From assembly GCF_022581195.2 (NCBI RefSeq), contig NC_061458.1:5642001-5706000 (forward strand): a stretch of 64,000 nt of DNA, written 5' to 3'. The stretch comes from Helicoverpa zea. Its lineage: Eukaryota; Arthropoda; Insecta; Lepidoptera; Noctuidae. Made by a program: the position numbers and the translations under genes. Positions 1 to 11,891 of the stretch are shown here, in pieces; position 1 is the stretch's first letter, and each line of letters starts with the position of its first letter. The notes under the pieces are model-generated. The model worked only from the letters and a program-made list of their open reading frames with translations, searched no databases and had not been told where the DNA came from.

Positions 1-1735
1 TTTGCAAATTACGGACGCATTCGCCTCATTCCACATTATGGCAGTTCTGATGCCGGTACACGCGTTCGTATTTATCAAGAACAGCGCGGGTTTCATCACT
101 GTTTTTCGTTCAGCATTTGTCGGTGATAAATTAGTCGTAAATCTGACACGTATGGTTAGAAACACATTGCCAAACGTCCGATAGCTAATGAATGTCATGC
201 TTCTTCTCTGCGATTGTATATCCGTCAGCAATTAATACTTAAAGGAAGCTAGAAAAGTGTTATGCTGAACAATCTATAATGTAGGTACATAGATACATAA
301 GTAAAGTAGGAAAGGCTGTAAGAGTTTCGCTTTAACCTTTTTTCAAAGTTAACCCATATATCCGCAATCGATCGAAGGTGTTAAGTTACATGATATGGGT
401 TTGTTGTGTTGTGAAACTCTTGATAGATAGCTCTTGAACAAACTTACCTACTATTGGAAATAGTAAGTATAAATCCCGTCAAAACTTAAATATCTTATCA
501 CTTTATTCCTTCCTATCAAAATATGTTGTCTCTCAAAGTGGCCAAAAGTCAGAAGGTATTCCTTTTACCCGCAGTGGTCAGTCCGACCCAATTAGTGAGG
601 CCACAGAACTCAAAGGATAGGGATAGCAAAGTCTGGGCCAAAGGCAGTACACGTTTCCAACAGACTGACAGCTCTTTATACATAATAACGAACTTTGCTA
701 TTGAGTCTATCAGTTCACAAGTTACATGGGTAAGTTAACTTCATCATAAATACTACTAACGCTCCTAGCATTAGTTGCTGTACAGTTTTACTGTACTTAT
801 TTATCCAAGAATAAACGGAACGGTGACGAGGGTACGAAATACTCGATAGTGTTATTAATTGAATGGTTTTCATATATAATAAATACGAAACGAATTCCTC
901 GTATTAATATTATATAGATATACGAACATGAAAAATACCTACGAGTTCAGTACAATGTGGAACAACCTACATATTTGAACTCATTGTTTAACCCTCGCCA
1001 TTTACAGTCATGGGGGTGACAATTACTGTTATTATACATCCTAACGTCCATGTTTCGTAGTTTACATAATATCTCGCCTCTATGACGCAAATGGTCGCTC
1101 TGGCTATGCACACTGAGATTTAGCTATAGTTAACATTTACTTATAGATAATTGACTTACATTCAATCATCTTTGCTACGCGATAAATAATTTTCTTTTTA
1201 TTTCATTTCAGTAACTATAATTTAATTGGCTAAATTGATGAAATACGCGACGAAACATCTTAATTTACATAACAACCACATATGGATAGGTATTGTGCCT
1301 ACATACACAAGAGCTACAATTAAATTCCCTTTGTATCAAAACCAGGTGCTTTGACATCTATTGTGTAGCAACTTGTTAAATAGTTTGAGCTGTCTCACAC
1401 TGCGCAGACAAGAAGCTTAACTCAGAACTGAACTTAAAATAACTTCATTGCTGAATTTGACGTGTAAGTGATGGAGTTTGGATGTTAATTGATAGGAGGC
1501 GAAGTATGGAAAACAGGGTCAATCTCATGACCTGTTTTGCGTCCGATGCACGGCACTTATGTGTACTGTTTTTGATCGATATGGCAAAGAATAGGTTCTG
1601 AATTACCGGTCTGATGTACCTACCTCCTACCTAATCAAGATTAGGTTCTCTTTGAACAACATTTAAAATATTCGCAATAACAAAATCTTAAGTTTAATGT
1701 AAAGCTCTCGAAATAAACTGCTCAGAAAGAGTATT
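1..1735. other. Intergenic DNA, no supported gene
   Basis: AT-rich sequence at the left edge. Short ORFs at 2-184 and 523-738 have no recognisable domain. The second ends right at a donor-like ATGG|GTAAGT, which is not enough to call an exon. No tRNA, rRNA or structured repeat was seen. Confidence 0.5.
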
Positions 1736-2068
1736 TCATTTGTCCATTAAAGTGACTTGACTTTGCATTTTTATTCGTCTACGGATGGTAACGATAACTT
1801 CACAAAGTCGGGGGTACGATTTCTTGAGACACTGATTGAATTTTTTTGTGGTAAATGTTTTTTTTTTAAGATCTTTTATGATATATTTTAAATAACTCGC
1901 ATATTTGATGGTGGTACACGAAAGGTCATTGAGCTTTCTAACATTAGGCAGAACGCTACTGGAGTAAAAGTAACGAGGAATGTGATCAATTAAAAGTTGA
2001 TTCACTTTTTCATCACTAAGACATTCCGAAATCAGTTTACGTCTATCACCGATTTCACTCCTACACAT
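1736..2068 (-). CDS. Possible small ORF, 110 aa, unrecognised
   Basis: This is an uninterrupted 110-codon frame starting at a true ATG with A at -3. It is rich in Lys, Arg and Ser, has a basic stretch in the second half (KDLKKKTFTTKK) and an RRRIK motif near the end. I see no signal peptide, membrane segment or known domain, and no splice partner. An imperfect hairpin (2096-2148) lies 28 bp upstream. In AT-rich DNA a frame of this length can occur by chance or be the remnant of a mobile element. It could be a lineage-specific gene, but nothing in the sequence shows that it is expressed. Confidence 0.15.
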   Translation of the reverse strand: MCRSEIGDRRKLISECLSDEKVNQLLIDHIPRYFYSSSVLPNVRKLNDLSCTTIKYASYLKYIIKDLKKKTFTTKKFNQCLKKSYPRLCEVIVTIRRRIKMQSQVTLMDK

Positions 2069-2095
2069 TTTCTTACAACTTTGTTAGCTATTTTT

Positions 2096-2148
2096 GTTCG
2101 AACATACGATTTCCTGAATGTATTGCGTTCAGGAAATCTCGTTTGAAC
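2096..2148. repeat. Imperfect hairpin, about 23-bp arms
   Basis: The left arm is 2096-2120 and the right arm 2126-2148. They share an uninterrupted core, GATTTCCTGAA against TTCAGGAAATC. The outer parts, around GTTCGAAC and GTTTGAAC, pair with one mismatch and a two-base bulge. The loop is only about 5-9 nt. No target-site duplication was seen. Confidence 0.6.
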
Positions 2149-4013
2149 ACGTGAAAACCAATGATTTTTTATGATTGCTTACTTTATACAAAAAAAAAAC
2201 ATTGATATTAGACAAAAATTGTTCAAAGAAATGGTGTTGACGCAAAATATAATTGTAGTTAATTAACGCACTGATAAAGTTATTCAAAGGGTATTTCATT
2301 ATTGGTACAGTCTGTAGACGTCAACTCAATAGAAAGTTAAAATTAAATTATCACAGTATCTAAGAACAGTAAAATATAGTACAGTCAATTTTCTATTAAT
2401 ATGAAGTTTAAATTAAGCCATCATTTAAATCAAGTTCCAAATAATCTATTAAAATTCAATAAGACATCAAAAATATAATAAGCCGAGCAAACATATTGAA
2501 TAAATATATCTCGATACACATTCATCACGTTGATAAACATAGAATAACTTTAAGCTTTTTCGCTTTCAAAGAAAATAATCTTTTATGAAAAATCACCGGC
2601 GATACTCAATATATCATTACTGATTGTAAAACTCACCTTACATACACTGAGTACGTGAACATCACCATTTTTATATTCAGTCTACAAAATTATTAGCATT
2701 TCTTCAAATTTCACTTTGTACAAAAACTTTACGGTCAAAGAGTTATAATAAAACTTGTTAGCAATTATAATTAGGCAACAAACGTAGCGGCAAAACGTAA
2801 CGACCTCTCAAAAAGTTGTTGCTGCTTTAATTTACAGGTTCAACAGATGTTTAGAAGTAGGAAAAATTATATTTCCAAAATTAAATTCGGGGAAATAACG
2901 TGCGTCCCCACTCAAGCCTGAAATAATACTGATGAACGTTCCTATCGCTCCACACTACTATTGCTACATTCGGGAACAGGAAAGCAACGAATACTTCAAG
3001 ATGTATGCTATCCATCTCCGCTTTTGAGGGCTCAAGAATATTCTAAGTCCACTTGAAATCCGTAATGGTCCTCACAGGTCTGGGTGTATCAGAGTCAAAT
3101 TAAATGAGTAACAGGAAACAATCGAGTAAAAACGTCAAATAAAGCTTCCGAGTAAACGATTTAAGTGTGGCTTCTCAATAATATTTTTCCCTTATGCTTT
3201 CTTAAATATAAATTCTTGAAGAGGTTGCTAACAACAGTTCATACGATGTTCTATCTAGTTAGGATTTTGTTAAGTGTTTCTTTTTGTTTTTAAATGAGTC
3301 TTTATTTTTTTTCGTACGTACATATTATTACTTCGAGGAGATGACTATGTTTTAGATTTTGTTTTTTTTTTTTTATGTGCGCTTATTAAAAGCGTCTAAT
3401 TAAAGAATAAATGTATGTAAAATATAATAAAAGTGCAATTTCAGAAATACGGTGTACAAATCGATAAATTCTATTAAGAAAAAGAATGGGTCTAATATAT
3501 TTCTTAGTGGGAATTTCTTAGCTAACCAAGGATTTTATCTACGTATCGGAAACATGTCTATCCGTACGTTGGGCTGAAAGCTTAATTACATTTTATACGT
3601 AACTGGGTATATAGTGAACTTATCCAGGCTATTGTTTTCCTTATTATTATTTAGAACCACACTTACTGTACTGTACCTACCTTCCAGATGCGTAAGAATT
3701 ATCAACTTGGAACTTAAATGCTAACTAGAAAAAAATATTTTTGTCAAGCAAATATATTTCGCCAATATACACAAATATATACTTAAATATTTTATTGAAC
3801 ATTTTAGTCTATCATGAAGGTTATCTCTGTCTTTACTTAGAAAGTCTGTTTCTATTAAGAAAACTTTTCAGACTAATATGATTCTTGTATCGTGTTTTTA
3901 GTTGTAAAATCTTGGAAAGAGAATTTAATTTATCTTTAATATTGCTTTTTTATGTGAGTGAAAATGTGCCTTTTTCTGTTTCCCACGTGCAGAGGATAAT
4001 GGCGCGGAAAATG
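2149..4013. other. AT-rich intergenic DNA
   Basis: Very AT-rich, with homopolymer T runs near 3300-3375. I see no coding frame, RNA gene or recognisable repeat. Confidence 0.5.
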
Positions 4014-4109
4014 ACATAAGCTGCTTCTAATCTCCAAAGTGATGGCCCCATGAGACCAAAACCATAAAAATAAAAATGATGAACAACCTGTTGTACTTAC
4101 TAGCTTTAG
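4014..4109 (+). other. Possible first coding exon (signal peptide) of an unseen gene
   Basis: A pyrimidine-rich stretch ending in TTTCCCACGTGCAG (an acceptor-like site around 3992) is followed by about 80 bp of non-coding sequence. Then ATGATG at 4076-4081 opens a frame reading MMNNLLYLLAL, which breaks in phase 1 at a near-perfect donor, G|GTAAGT (4109/4110). A short hydrophobic start ending at a phase-1 donor is the usual first coding exon of many small secreted insect proteins. I found no convincing downstream exon on the plus strand, so this may be chance or the relic of a lost gene. Confidence 0.2.
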
Positions 4110-5779
4110 GTAAGTAATAATATTTTAGAAGCGATACTCCCAATATTAGTAGGTTAATGAAAATTCGAAATCTTAGTGCGATCAAACTTTACAAGAGAAG
4201 TAAATTGAGTGCACATAAATTAAAGGAAGAAGATACTACGAAATAATTAACAAACAGCTTGGAAATTGGAACAGTTTGAGGTACAAGTTCTTACGTAGTT
4301 AGGGGTCCCGCATACGGTATACTTTTGTAGTTTCGGCTCTGGCTTTAGTGACAATAGAATCCTAAACTAATTTGTACATTACTTCCAGTAAGAGAAGCAT
4401 AGGGAAATGCGTACATGTATGGGCAAGTTTATAAGAACCCCCCATAGTACATAGTTTTAGCGGACAGACAGATTTTTTCGTACGTTTGTCAAGATTTTTC
4501 TAACATTTATTATCACCCTTATTTTTCTTCCACTGCTAGACACATGGCCTCCTCTTACAGAAAGAAGAATTGAGCGTTATCTACTACGCTACTTGAATGC
4601 TGGTTAGTGAGTTCAGATTTTATAGTCCAGATACACTGAAATACGAATATCGATAGTGTACATTGTATGTAATACAATAGGTTCTAGTTGCAAAACTGTT
4701 AACGAACGTGTCTCTCTTGTTTTCGTTGAGATTCATGCTAGACTGGCTAGCGAGATATAACGATGTCATACAGCGTTGATTTGTTATTCTTGAAATAGGT
4801 AACACCTTTTGTTTCTTTTAATATCTATTTTATTTATTTGATTCGTTGGATGCATTATCACATTCATCATTGTATAAACCTATAGTAACTATTAAAATTG
4901 AGAAGGTCCTTGTTTTCGGGAAGCAGGTTAAGAAGAAATAAAATGTTTCAGCCTAATACTTTATTACTATATCAATTTTATAACCATTATGTAAATTTTC
5001 GTGGGCTGAAAATTTTTATATCAACAAATTAAATTCTCAATTGTAGTAGCATTCATAGGCTGCTTTCACAATCGTAAATGTATATGTTGTCTAATAGTTT
5101 TAGATCTTTAAAGTATTTAAATTGCCAGTTTCAAAGTCAGTAAGTATGCATAATAAATTGAAGGACATCTGTAAAGAGATCTGCTGGAAGAGTTGCCGGG
5201 ATAAAGATGAAGACTTGTAGTTATTATTCACGCGATGATTATATGTAGCTAGAGTATTACAAATAAGCACTAACTTATTTCGAAGTCAAAGTCAAAATCA
5301 TGTATGATACTAGGCTAATTCAATTAGCAGTTTTCACGGCAAAAATTACAAACGGATATCTCAACCAAAAACGCCTTTTCACCACTCCCTCCCTAGTTTT
5401 CAAAGCCTGACTGCTTATTTTTAAACGCCCTATGTGAAACCCGCTTAAGACTTTCATTTATTTAGAATAGGAAGCGCTAGAATTGTAAGAAACTAATAAC
5501 GTAACTTAATTGAGTGTTGTCACAAAGTTTGTTTCTTTGTTTGTGTAGTGTACCGAAAAATACATTAAATGACTCCCCACTTAGAAAATTTAGTGGTCTA
5601 GCTGTAAAACTAATCGGCAACAAAAAAGTCGAAAGTTTTCTAATAGCTTTACTATTACTTTCAAAGTCCCCTTTGATAGGAAGTTTTTTAAGATTAAAAT
5701 GATAACACAAAATTGCAACGAAATAACAAAAAATTATTAAGACATAATAAACGCGAAACACTCTTTTTCAAATAATAAA
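4110..5779. other. Intergenic DNA, nothing recognised
   Basis: AT-rich. Overlapping ORFs on both strands at about 5477-5761 mirror each other across the strands and lack known domains, so I do not call them genes. Confidence 0.5.
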
Positions 5780-6198
5780 ACAAAAACATCTAACCTCATC
5801 CTCCGAGCCTTTTTCCCAAACTATGTTGGGGTCGGCTTCCAGTCTAACCGGATGTAGCTGAGTACTAGTGCTTTACAAGGAGCGACTACCCTGCCTGACC
5901 TCCTCAACCCAGTTACCCGGGCAACCCAATACCCCTTGGTTAGACTGGTGTCAGACTTACTGGCTTCTGACTACTCGTAACGACTGCCAAGGATGTTCTA
6001 TGACAGCCGGGACCTACAGTTTAACGTGCCATCCGAAACACTGTCATTGGTATCCAAGATATACTTAGAAAGTACATACAAACTTAGAAAAGTTGCATTG
6101 GTACTTGCCTGACCTGGAATCGAACCCGCGCCCTCATACTCGAGAGGTTGGTTCTTTGCCCACTAGGCCACCACGACTTCCGACAAAAACATCTAACC
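5780..6198 (-). mobile_element. tRNA-derived SINE with 16-bp target-site duplication
   Basis: This is a SINE inserted in minus orientation. Read on the minus strand it begins near 6182 with a tRNA-like head: an A-box-like TGGCCTAGTGG, then a B-box GGGTTCGATTCC at about 6117-6130. A long body follows. It ends with the conserved lepidopteran SINE tail whose plus-strand sequence includes CCTCATCCTCCGAGCC and 'ggggtcggcttccagtctaa' (about 5796-5850). The same 16-bp sequence ACAAAAACATCTAACC flanks it at 5780-5795 and 6183-6198, which supports a real retroposition event. The perfect duplication suggests a fairly young insertion. It is non-autonomous, and the short ORF inside it (5868-6068) is not a gene. 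Confidence 0.9.
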
Positions 6199-6679
6199 CA
6201 ATAAGATATATTCTCTAATTTACTTATTAGAAGTCTCGAAATAATTTCCATGTTAATATTTCAAAGGGTTTTTTCCCTTAGGCTTAACGACATAATAAAA
6301 TCCGTTTTCAGTCATCGAGCCTTTTAGATATTATTCAGGTAAAATCTTATTAAATTTGATTCTAACGCCGTCAGGGACTTAATATCGTTTCATGAATAAT
6401 GAGATTTTAAAATTAGGAAATAACTTTTGAGTATAATTTGATAAAGAAAATTGGATCTATTCTTAGCGACCACAAAAAATGTCTATAAAAGTTTTAAGCG
6501 CTGTTGTAAGATATCTTTGGAATAAACGATACGACAATTCTATGATTAAAATGGAGCTTTAAAATTTAATTTGGACTGTCTGTCGAGCTTTCTCGGCAAA
6601 ACTACTTCGCTAATGTAAATAAGTCACTTCTTCCCAGCAAAAACACATAGGAAGTGGTGAAGGGTGGGCTTTTTGGGGG
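6199..6679. other. AT-rich intergenic DNA
   Basis: No coding frame or repeat recognised between the SINE and the LINE tail. Confidence 0.45.
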
Positions 6680-6768
6680 CTCTCTATTGTAAATTCCTGA
6701 CGTTCAAAAAGTGCTGTCTTGCAGCAAGTTTGAATAAATGATTTTTGATTTAGATTTTTTGATTTTTA
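6680..6768 (+). mobile_element. LINE 3'-end fragment
   Basis: A short sequence resembling the 3' end of lepidopteran non-LTR retrotransposons: 'attgtaaattcctgacgttc', a GTGCTGTCTTGCAGCAA segment, then GAATAAATGATTTTTGATTT and a degenerate (GATTT)n tail. No reverse-transcriptase coding remains, which is typical of a strongly 5'-truncated copy. The family name is not certain from this fragment. Confidence 0.6.
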
Positions 6769-9463
6769 GGTGTACAGATAGTCAAGAGCCAGAAAAAAGA
6801 CAAAGGCTGCTTTTTAGCCGAAGTAGAAAAATCACGACACTAATGGAACCGCAGGAAACAACTAGTTCAAGAATATTCTAGCCACCTTTTTAGTAGCAGA
6901 GAGATTGCCTCTTTAACCCAAGAACAGGTTGGTACCTCGTGAATGATATAATAATTTCATACTGAAGAACATTAATAATACATCATGTCTGTTTTCCTTA
7001 GAGAGTTTAGTAAATGCTTAGATAGGTATACAAAGAAGACGGTTACCTACTCGTTCGTATATTAAATGGGCAGTAGTTTTTAAAAGGGAGAAAATGGCAA
7101 TTGATATGTAATGTTAGGAAAAATCTAAAAAAGTCCTTTCGCACAATCAGTAGAGCAATGGGGTAGGTAAATTTTGACTACAACAAGTTTCACTAGTTTG
7201 ATTTTCTCTTTGAACCTTCCTCTCTCTTCATACTTCGTAATTTATTCCAAAGCATCATTCGAAGTTATAGACTTAGGTACTACTTAGTACAGATAAACTG
7301 ACTTTGACAATCGACCCACGTCCTATTAGTGCTGCGAAGTACGAAACCCGTCAATTAACACCAATAGTTGACTTAAATAATAACGCCATTGTGGTTGATG
7401 AGAAACTGTTGTTAATTATAGCTCTTACCCAACTGGAGTCGTAATCGTGGTCTGATCCGACAGTGAGTTAGGTAGCAGAATATCTGAGCATAATTATTAT
7501 TTTTATACAATATTTGTTGGTACATCGCTTAATATTAGGGCTATGTATCTTGGTCGTTTTTCCTCTTTCTCAGGCCCAAATATTTTCACTTACCTTGTTG
7601 CTAAGTACGAACACAAGGGTTGACCTCTCATAAGGTTAAGCAAGGTAAAGTTTGGCACGTTTCGGTCCTTGAATGTGTGACCATGTTGTCATGTCGAGTT
7701 CCTCCGTGAGGCACATAAAATTGGTAGGTCCCAGCTGTCAATTGAAAATCTTCGGTAGTTTTTACTGGCCTGAAATCAGCAAGACTGACAAACACTCTTA
7801 CATGGGATATTGTTGCTAATGTAAATGGAAGCCTAATTTATTACCTACAGGGGGTTTGCCGTTTCATCACCTCCGCTAGAGATCAACAAGGTACTTACTT
7901 ATTGAACGGACTGGAAGTTTCAAAGACTCCATCTATCCTCAAGCTTGAAACACAACGACTGTAGCCCTGAAACTAAAGTATATACAAACATGATTGAATA
8001 CATCTAAGAGCAGAATTACCTACATAAATTATAAGTTACGGATAGAAGTATTTATGTATGTATTTACTGACTGCGCCTCCAGCTACTAAACTCTTTACGT
8101 GTTTACTCCTAAACTATGAGCAGACATACGTACACAATAACAATGAAATGAATTACTACAGTGAGCCAGACACAGGAAAAGTATTACTGCGGAGCTTCAA
8201 AGCGGTTCACAAACACACCATCGTTAATAGATTCGCAATCTGAACAGACTTGCTCTAATATTAGGATCGACCTAATATTACGCAATATCGAACGTTTAGT
8301 AGATACTAAATACCTGGTTAGATAAACGCGAGAAACTGGGGAAATGTGTTAATTGCCGCCGCAATATTTTACGATAATCCCTCAATAAATAACTGGTAGG
8401 GTGACCAACACTACAGGAAAGGATGGATCTTTATCTTTTTTTAATACTGTCACCCCTTTTCATTTACAACGAAAACTTATGATTTCATAGAACATATTAT
8501 GTGTTCTTGAAGATTGGGTCTACACATCAGGATAAACCGTCATCCATCCTTAATTAAACTTTATAGTTCTACTAACCTCCTCCGCTCCTTTTGCTAATCT
8601 AATTAACCTTTTTAAACAAAATAAAACAAAAGTTATGTCCACGAAGCCAACATTTTATTTACTTTGATATTATAATACATTTCGATAATACGACAGTGGT
8701 ACATCTATTTATTATCCTCAACATTTTCTTTCTTTACAAGAACCTCTAAAATATTCAGTTTGCCACTATACAGAACTCGTGGCGAAGCCTTTTTATATTA
8801 ATACAAATATAACGTCAATAAATAAATAGTGTAAAAGCATAATTACGTATTATTGTAATTTACATAGCGATTATGGATATCACCAATTATCATTTGCATG
8901 TTAATTATTGAGTTTTGTAAGCATTTTTCGTAAGTATTGTGGAACTTAGCAGTGTTTGTATATCATATTTACTGTTATTTTCGAAGAATCTAAATGGAAA
9001 CAAGATAGAAAGAAAACAATGATTCGGCTGAAAGTATAAATAGTATATTATATTTTGAGAAAGGTAAGAGCAGTGTTTATTTTGATTTTTAGTGATTACA
9101 CTATGGATCGTCATCATAAGTTATTGTTTAAACTGAAATAATAAAAAAACATTTTAAGTAACTAACTTAGCTTTTTACAAAGTTCTAGTAAGAATACAAT
9201 AATGGCATTTTAAAAAGTACACAATTTTAATAACATCAGATCCAGTGTTCTCTAATTGGTATATGTAAGAATTTAGGAACATGATAAGTAAGAATCTTTA
9301 CCACATTCGCTACTATTTTGATTGTTACTGCTAGTTATGATTCTAATTTTGAAACGTATACAGTTTACTAAAAAGGTAGTCCAGAATATTCCCTCAGCTT
9401 ATAGGTTAACAAAGAACTCATGGATTTTAAAACAAAACAAACAATTGTGTTTCTAGCAATATG
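6769..9463. other. Intergenic DNA, no supported gene
   Basis: ORFs at 8058-8243 and 8905-9117 are short and AT-driven, with no domain. I see no RNA gene. Degenerate repeat copies may be present but were not recognised. Confidence 0.45.
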
Positions 9464-9674
9464 TACAACTAGCTTTTGCCCGCAACTTCGTTCGCGTGGA
9501 ATAGTGACTACCAGCAGATTTTTGATTTGACCAATAGATGGCGCTATATGTCCGGAATAATTTTATTTTTATTTTTTTTTGTAATAAAAACTATCCTATG
9601 TCCTTTCTCAAGTTTCAAACTATGTCTGTACCAAATTTCACACAAATCGGTTCAGTAGTTTAGGCGTGAAGAAA

Positions 9675-9713
<39 letters not shown>

Positions 9714-9744
9714 GTTACTTTCGCATTTATAATATTAGTTTGGA
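9464..9744 (+). mobile_element. Lepidopteran dispersed repeat with (CAGA)n
   Basis: This matches a dispersed repeat seen in many moth and butterfly genomes. It begins near ACTAGCTTTTGCCCGCAACTTCG and continues through CTATCCTATGTCCTTTCTC. It includes 'ccaaatttcacacaaatcgg' and TTCAGTAGTTTAGGCGTGAA, then a (GACA)n run and 'ctttcgcatttataatatta'. It has no coding capacity. It behaves like a LINE-derived or non-autonomous element, but its class cannot be settled here. The ORF at 9476-9658 lies wholly within it. Confidence 0.75.
9676..9713 (+). repeat. (GACA)n microsatellite
   Basis: About nine to ten perfect tetranucleotide units, internal to the dispersed repeat above. This length is prone to slippage polymorphism. 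Confidence 0.95.
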
Positions 9745-11046
9745 TTGAATGACGCACCAGCCATGACTAGTTGTAACCGTGTTTGACAAACAAGATTCCA
9801 ATGACTGGGTAAAAATGTGAAAACTTAAATCTGACGTCAAAATAACTTAAACAGTGACTGTACTTTACATTTTGCATTGTAATTATATTTATTGGAACTA
9901 TGCAAATATTGCTAAGCTTTAAACTCGAAACACAAACTTCATGAGGGTGTCATAGTAAATCAAATGAACAAATACTCATGTGACGGAAATGGGTGCTAAC
10001 TCGATGACGATCACATAATGTATTTGAGTAAAGAGAAAATAATGTAAAAAAGCCAAGTCATATTTAAAGTTCTAAAATGTTTACAAACCTACTATATGCC
10101 ACAGTGACTGTCAACATATTATGATATCAAATTATAAATAAAACTCTTCATCGATGTACACTGAAAGGGCTGTACTGTAACATCTACTGTAGAGCATTTA
10201 GTTTTTTAAACTAAGTAATATTAATATGGCATAAATGTATTGTCCAAATATTAGTTAAAGCTTTCCGATTTATGTATGTACCTATCAAATTTGTTAGTAT
10301 CGTCTACATAAGCACTAATCACTATTTTATTATATAGAGTTTTAATTAACGCTTGTCGCTGACATCAACCATTTAGCAATTATCATGTGAATGTATAATA
10401 AATATTTCATACAATTTTGTCCTAGAAATTATTTCTAAAATTATCGTTGCACTCACAAGTCTTACAACATTCCACTAAATTCAATCTATAGGAACCCATA
10501 CTTCAGTTCAAGATCTAACAAATGATCTATAATAGTCGCCGTTAGTGGTGACGAGACATCGACTAACTAAGGTTAGTGTCCACCGATACTACAGTAGGTA
10601 CTTCATACACGTCTATTATTAGTATTTTCAAACAAGTCAAATACTGAGAATACTCATGCATTGTTAGAAAGATAAAAACGAGTTTCAGGAAACATTGACA
10701 ACAAACTAGGAAGAATGAGAGTATTAAATAAATAGTTAAAGCACTTAGAAGTAGAGAAGATATCGGACATAATAGAATAAGTTAGACCTAAATACTTTCG
10801 TCAATTCATAAATAGACACCTAGCTTATAAATAACAATAAATAAAAAATCTTAAGGCACGTTTTTAGGTACCAAGATCACAATTTCATAATTTTAACGTG
10901 TGTAAGTCGACAGGATTAGAGTTATGGAATGTCTGGTTACAGCTGAACTCGTACCGAATATACGAACACTGTGCACTGTTGCAATCAAAACATTTGATTT
11001 ACAGACAGAATATTATTCTTCGGATTTGCTAAAGAAGTGAATTCAT
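9745..11046. other. AT-rich DNA downstream of hedgehog
   Basis: No ORF, RNA gene or recognisable repeat seen. Confidence 0.45.
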
Positions 11047-11052
11047 TTTATT
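11047..11052 (-). terminator. Candidate hedgehog polyadenylation signal
   Basis: AATAAA on the minus strand, about 370 bp past the hh stop codon. A 3' UTR of this length is reasonable. No transcript evidence is available. Confidence 0.35.
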
Positions 11053-11423
11053 CATAATCTTTATACAGTAACTTAAAATAACATAAGCGCATACATTTAA
11101 GTATTTCTGCATTGTGCAGAATAACAATACCGATACAATTTACAAAAAATATTCGTAAGTTAACTAAATAATATGCAAAATTTGCAATAAGTTCCTAAAA
11201 TTACTTAATAAATAAATTCCAATGAGGGTAAGTAAAGCTCGTTAACGACGAGCATATTATATAATATTAAACATTTTAATGTTCGCGACCTAAGTATTTA
11301 CATAACATAGTCTGTCATACTCACTCTACTATTTACACGACGGATATTTACAACAGTGTCTTAGTGCACGTCCCGCGCGCGGTATCTACTCACACGACCA
11401 CTCAGAGTCAGTCACTCGCGGCG

Positions 11424-11891
11424 CTAGCGGTACCGGTAGGAGGACGGCAGCACGAAGTCCCCGACCGAGTACAGCACGTTGGCGTACCAGTGCACGCCGC
11501 GCGGCAGCTCGCTGGAGCCGCCCCACCGCGCCATCCACCGCAGCGGCGCCATCGCCGCGTGCGCCAGCGAGTGGCTCCGGACCAGCGCGTAGCACGATGC
11601 TAGCACATCGTCCACTATGATGGTCCCCGTTCTCGTCAGAGGCGCGTATACGCCGCGCTTCGACAGCATTCGGGTGCTCACGACCCTGGACGGTCGCATC
11701 ACGTCGGCCGGTCCTCTCGTGAGAAGCACGTCGCCAACCTCGACGTTGGAGGCGAAGGACTCCCGCCACCCGTCGGCGGCTGCGAGCAGCAGCAGATGTG
11801 ACGGTGTCGTGGTTATCGTCACACCATTCTCTGCTGTCACTTCGATGAATTGTCGTGTTGCATTCGGATCGCGGTCAATGAATGTCAACAC
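11424..11891 (-). CDS. hh: hh exon 4: C-terminal half of the Hint domain
   Basis: Residues 228-382 and the TAG stop (11424-11426). The acceptor is TTTTTCAG|GTG at 11892. It carries Asp233, TPSH (Thr256 and His259), ASCYA (Cys327) and HWYANVLY. The exon is strongly GC-rich against AT-rich surroundings. The large ORFs on the opposite strand and in other frames here are shadows. Confidence 0.95.
   Translation of the reverse strand: MLTFIDRDPNATRQFIEVTAENGVTITTTPSHLLLLAAADGWRESFASNVEVGDVLLTRGPADVMRPSRVVSTRMLSKRGVYAPLTRTGTIIVDDVLASCYALVRSHSLAHAAMAPLRWMARWGGSSELPRGVHWYANVLYSVGDFVLPSSYRYR

Noticed and set aside
523..738. 71-codon ORF ending at a GTAAGT donor-like site
   Set aside because: No upstream or downstream partner, no domain, and the donor alone is not enough.
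5868..6068. 66-codon ORF
   Set aside because: Lies entirely inside the SINE, which is non-coding.
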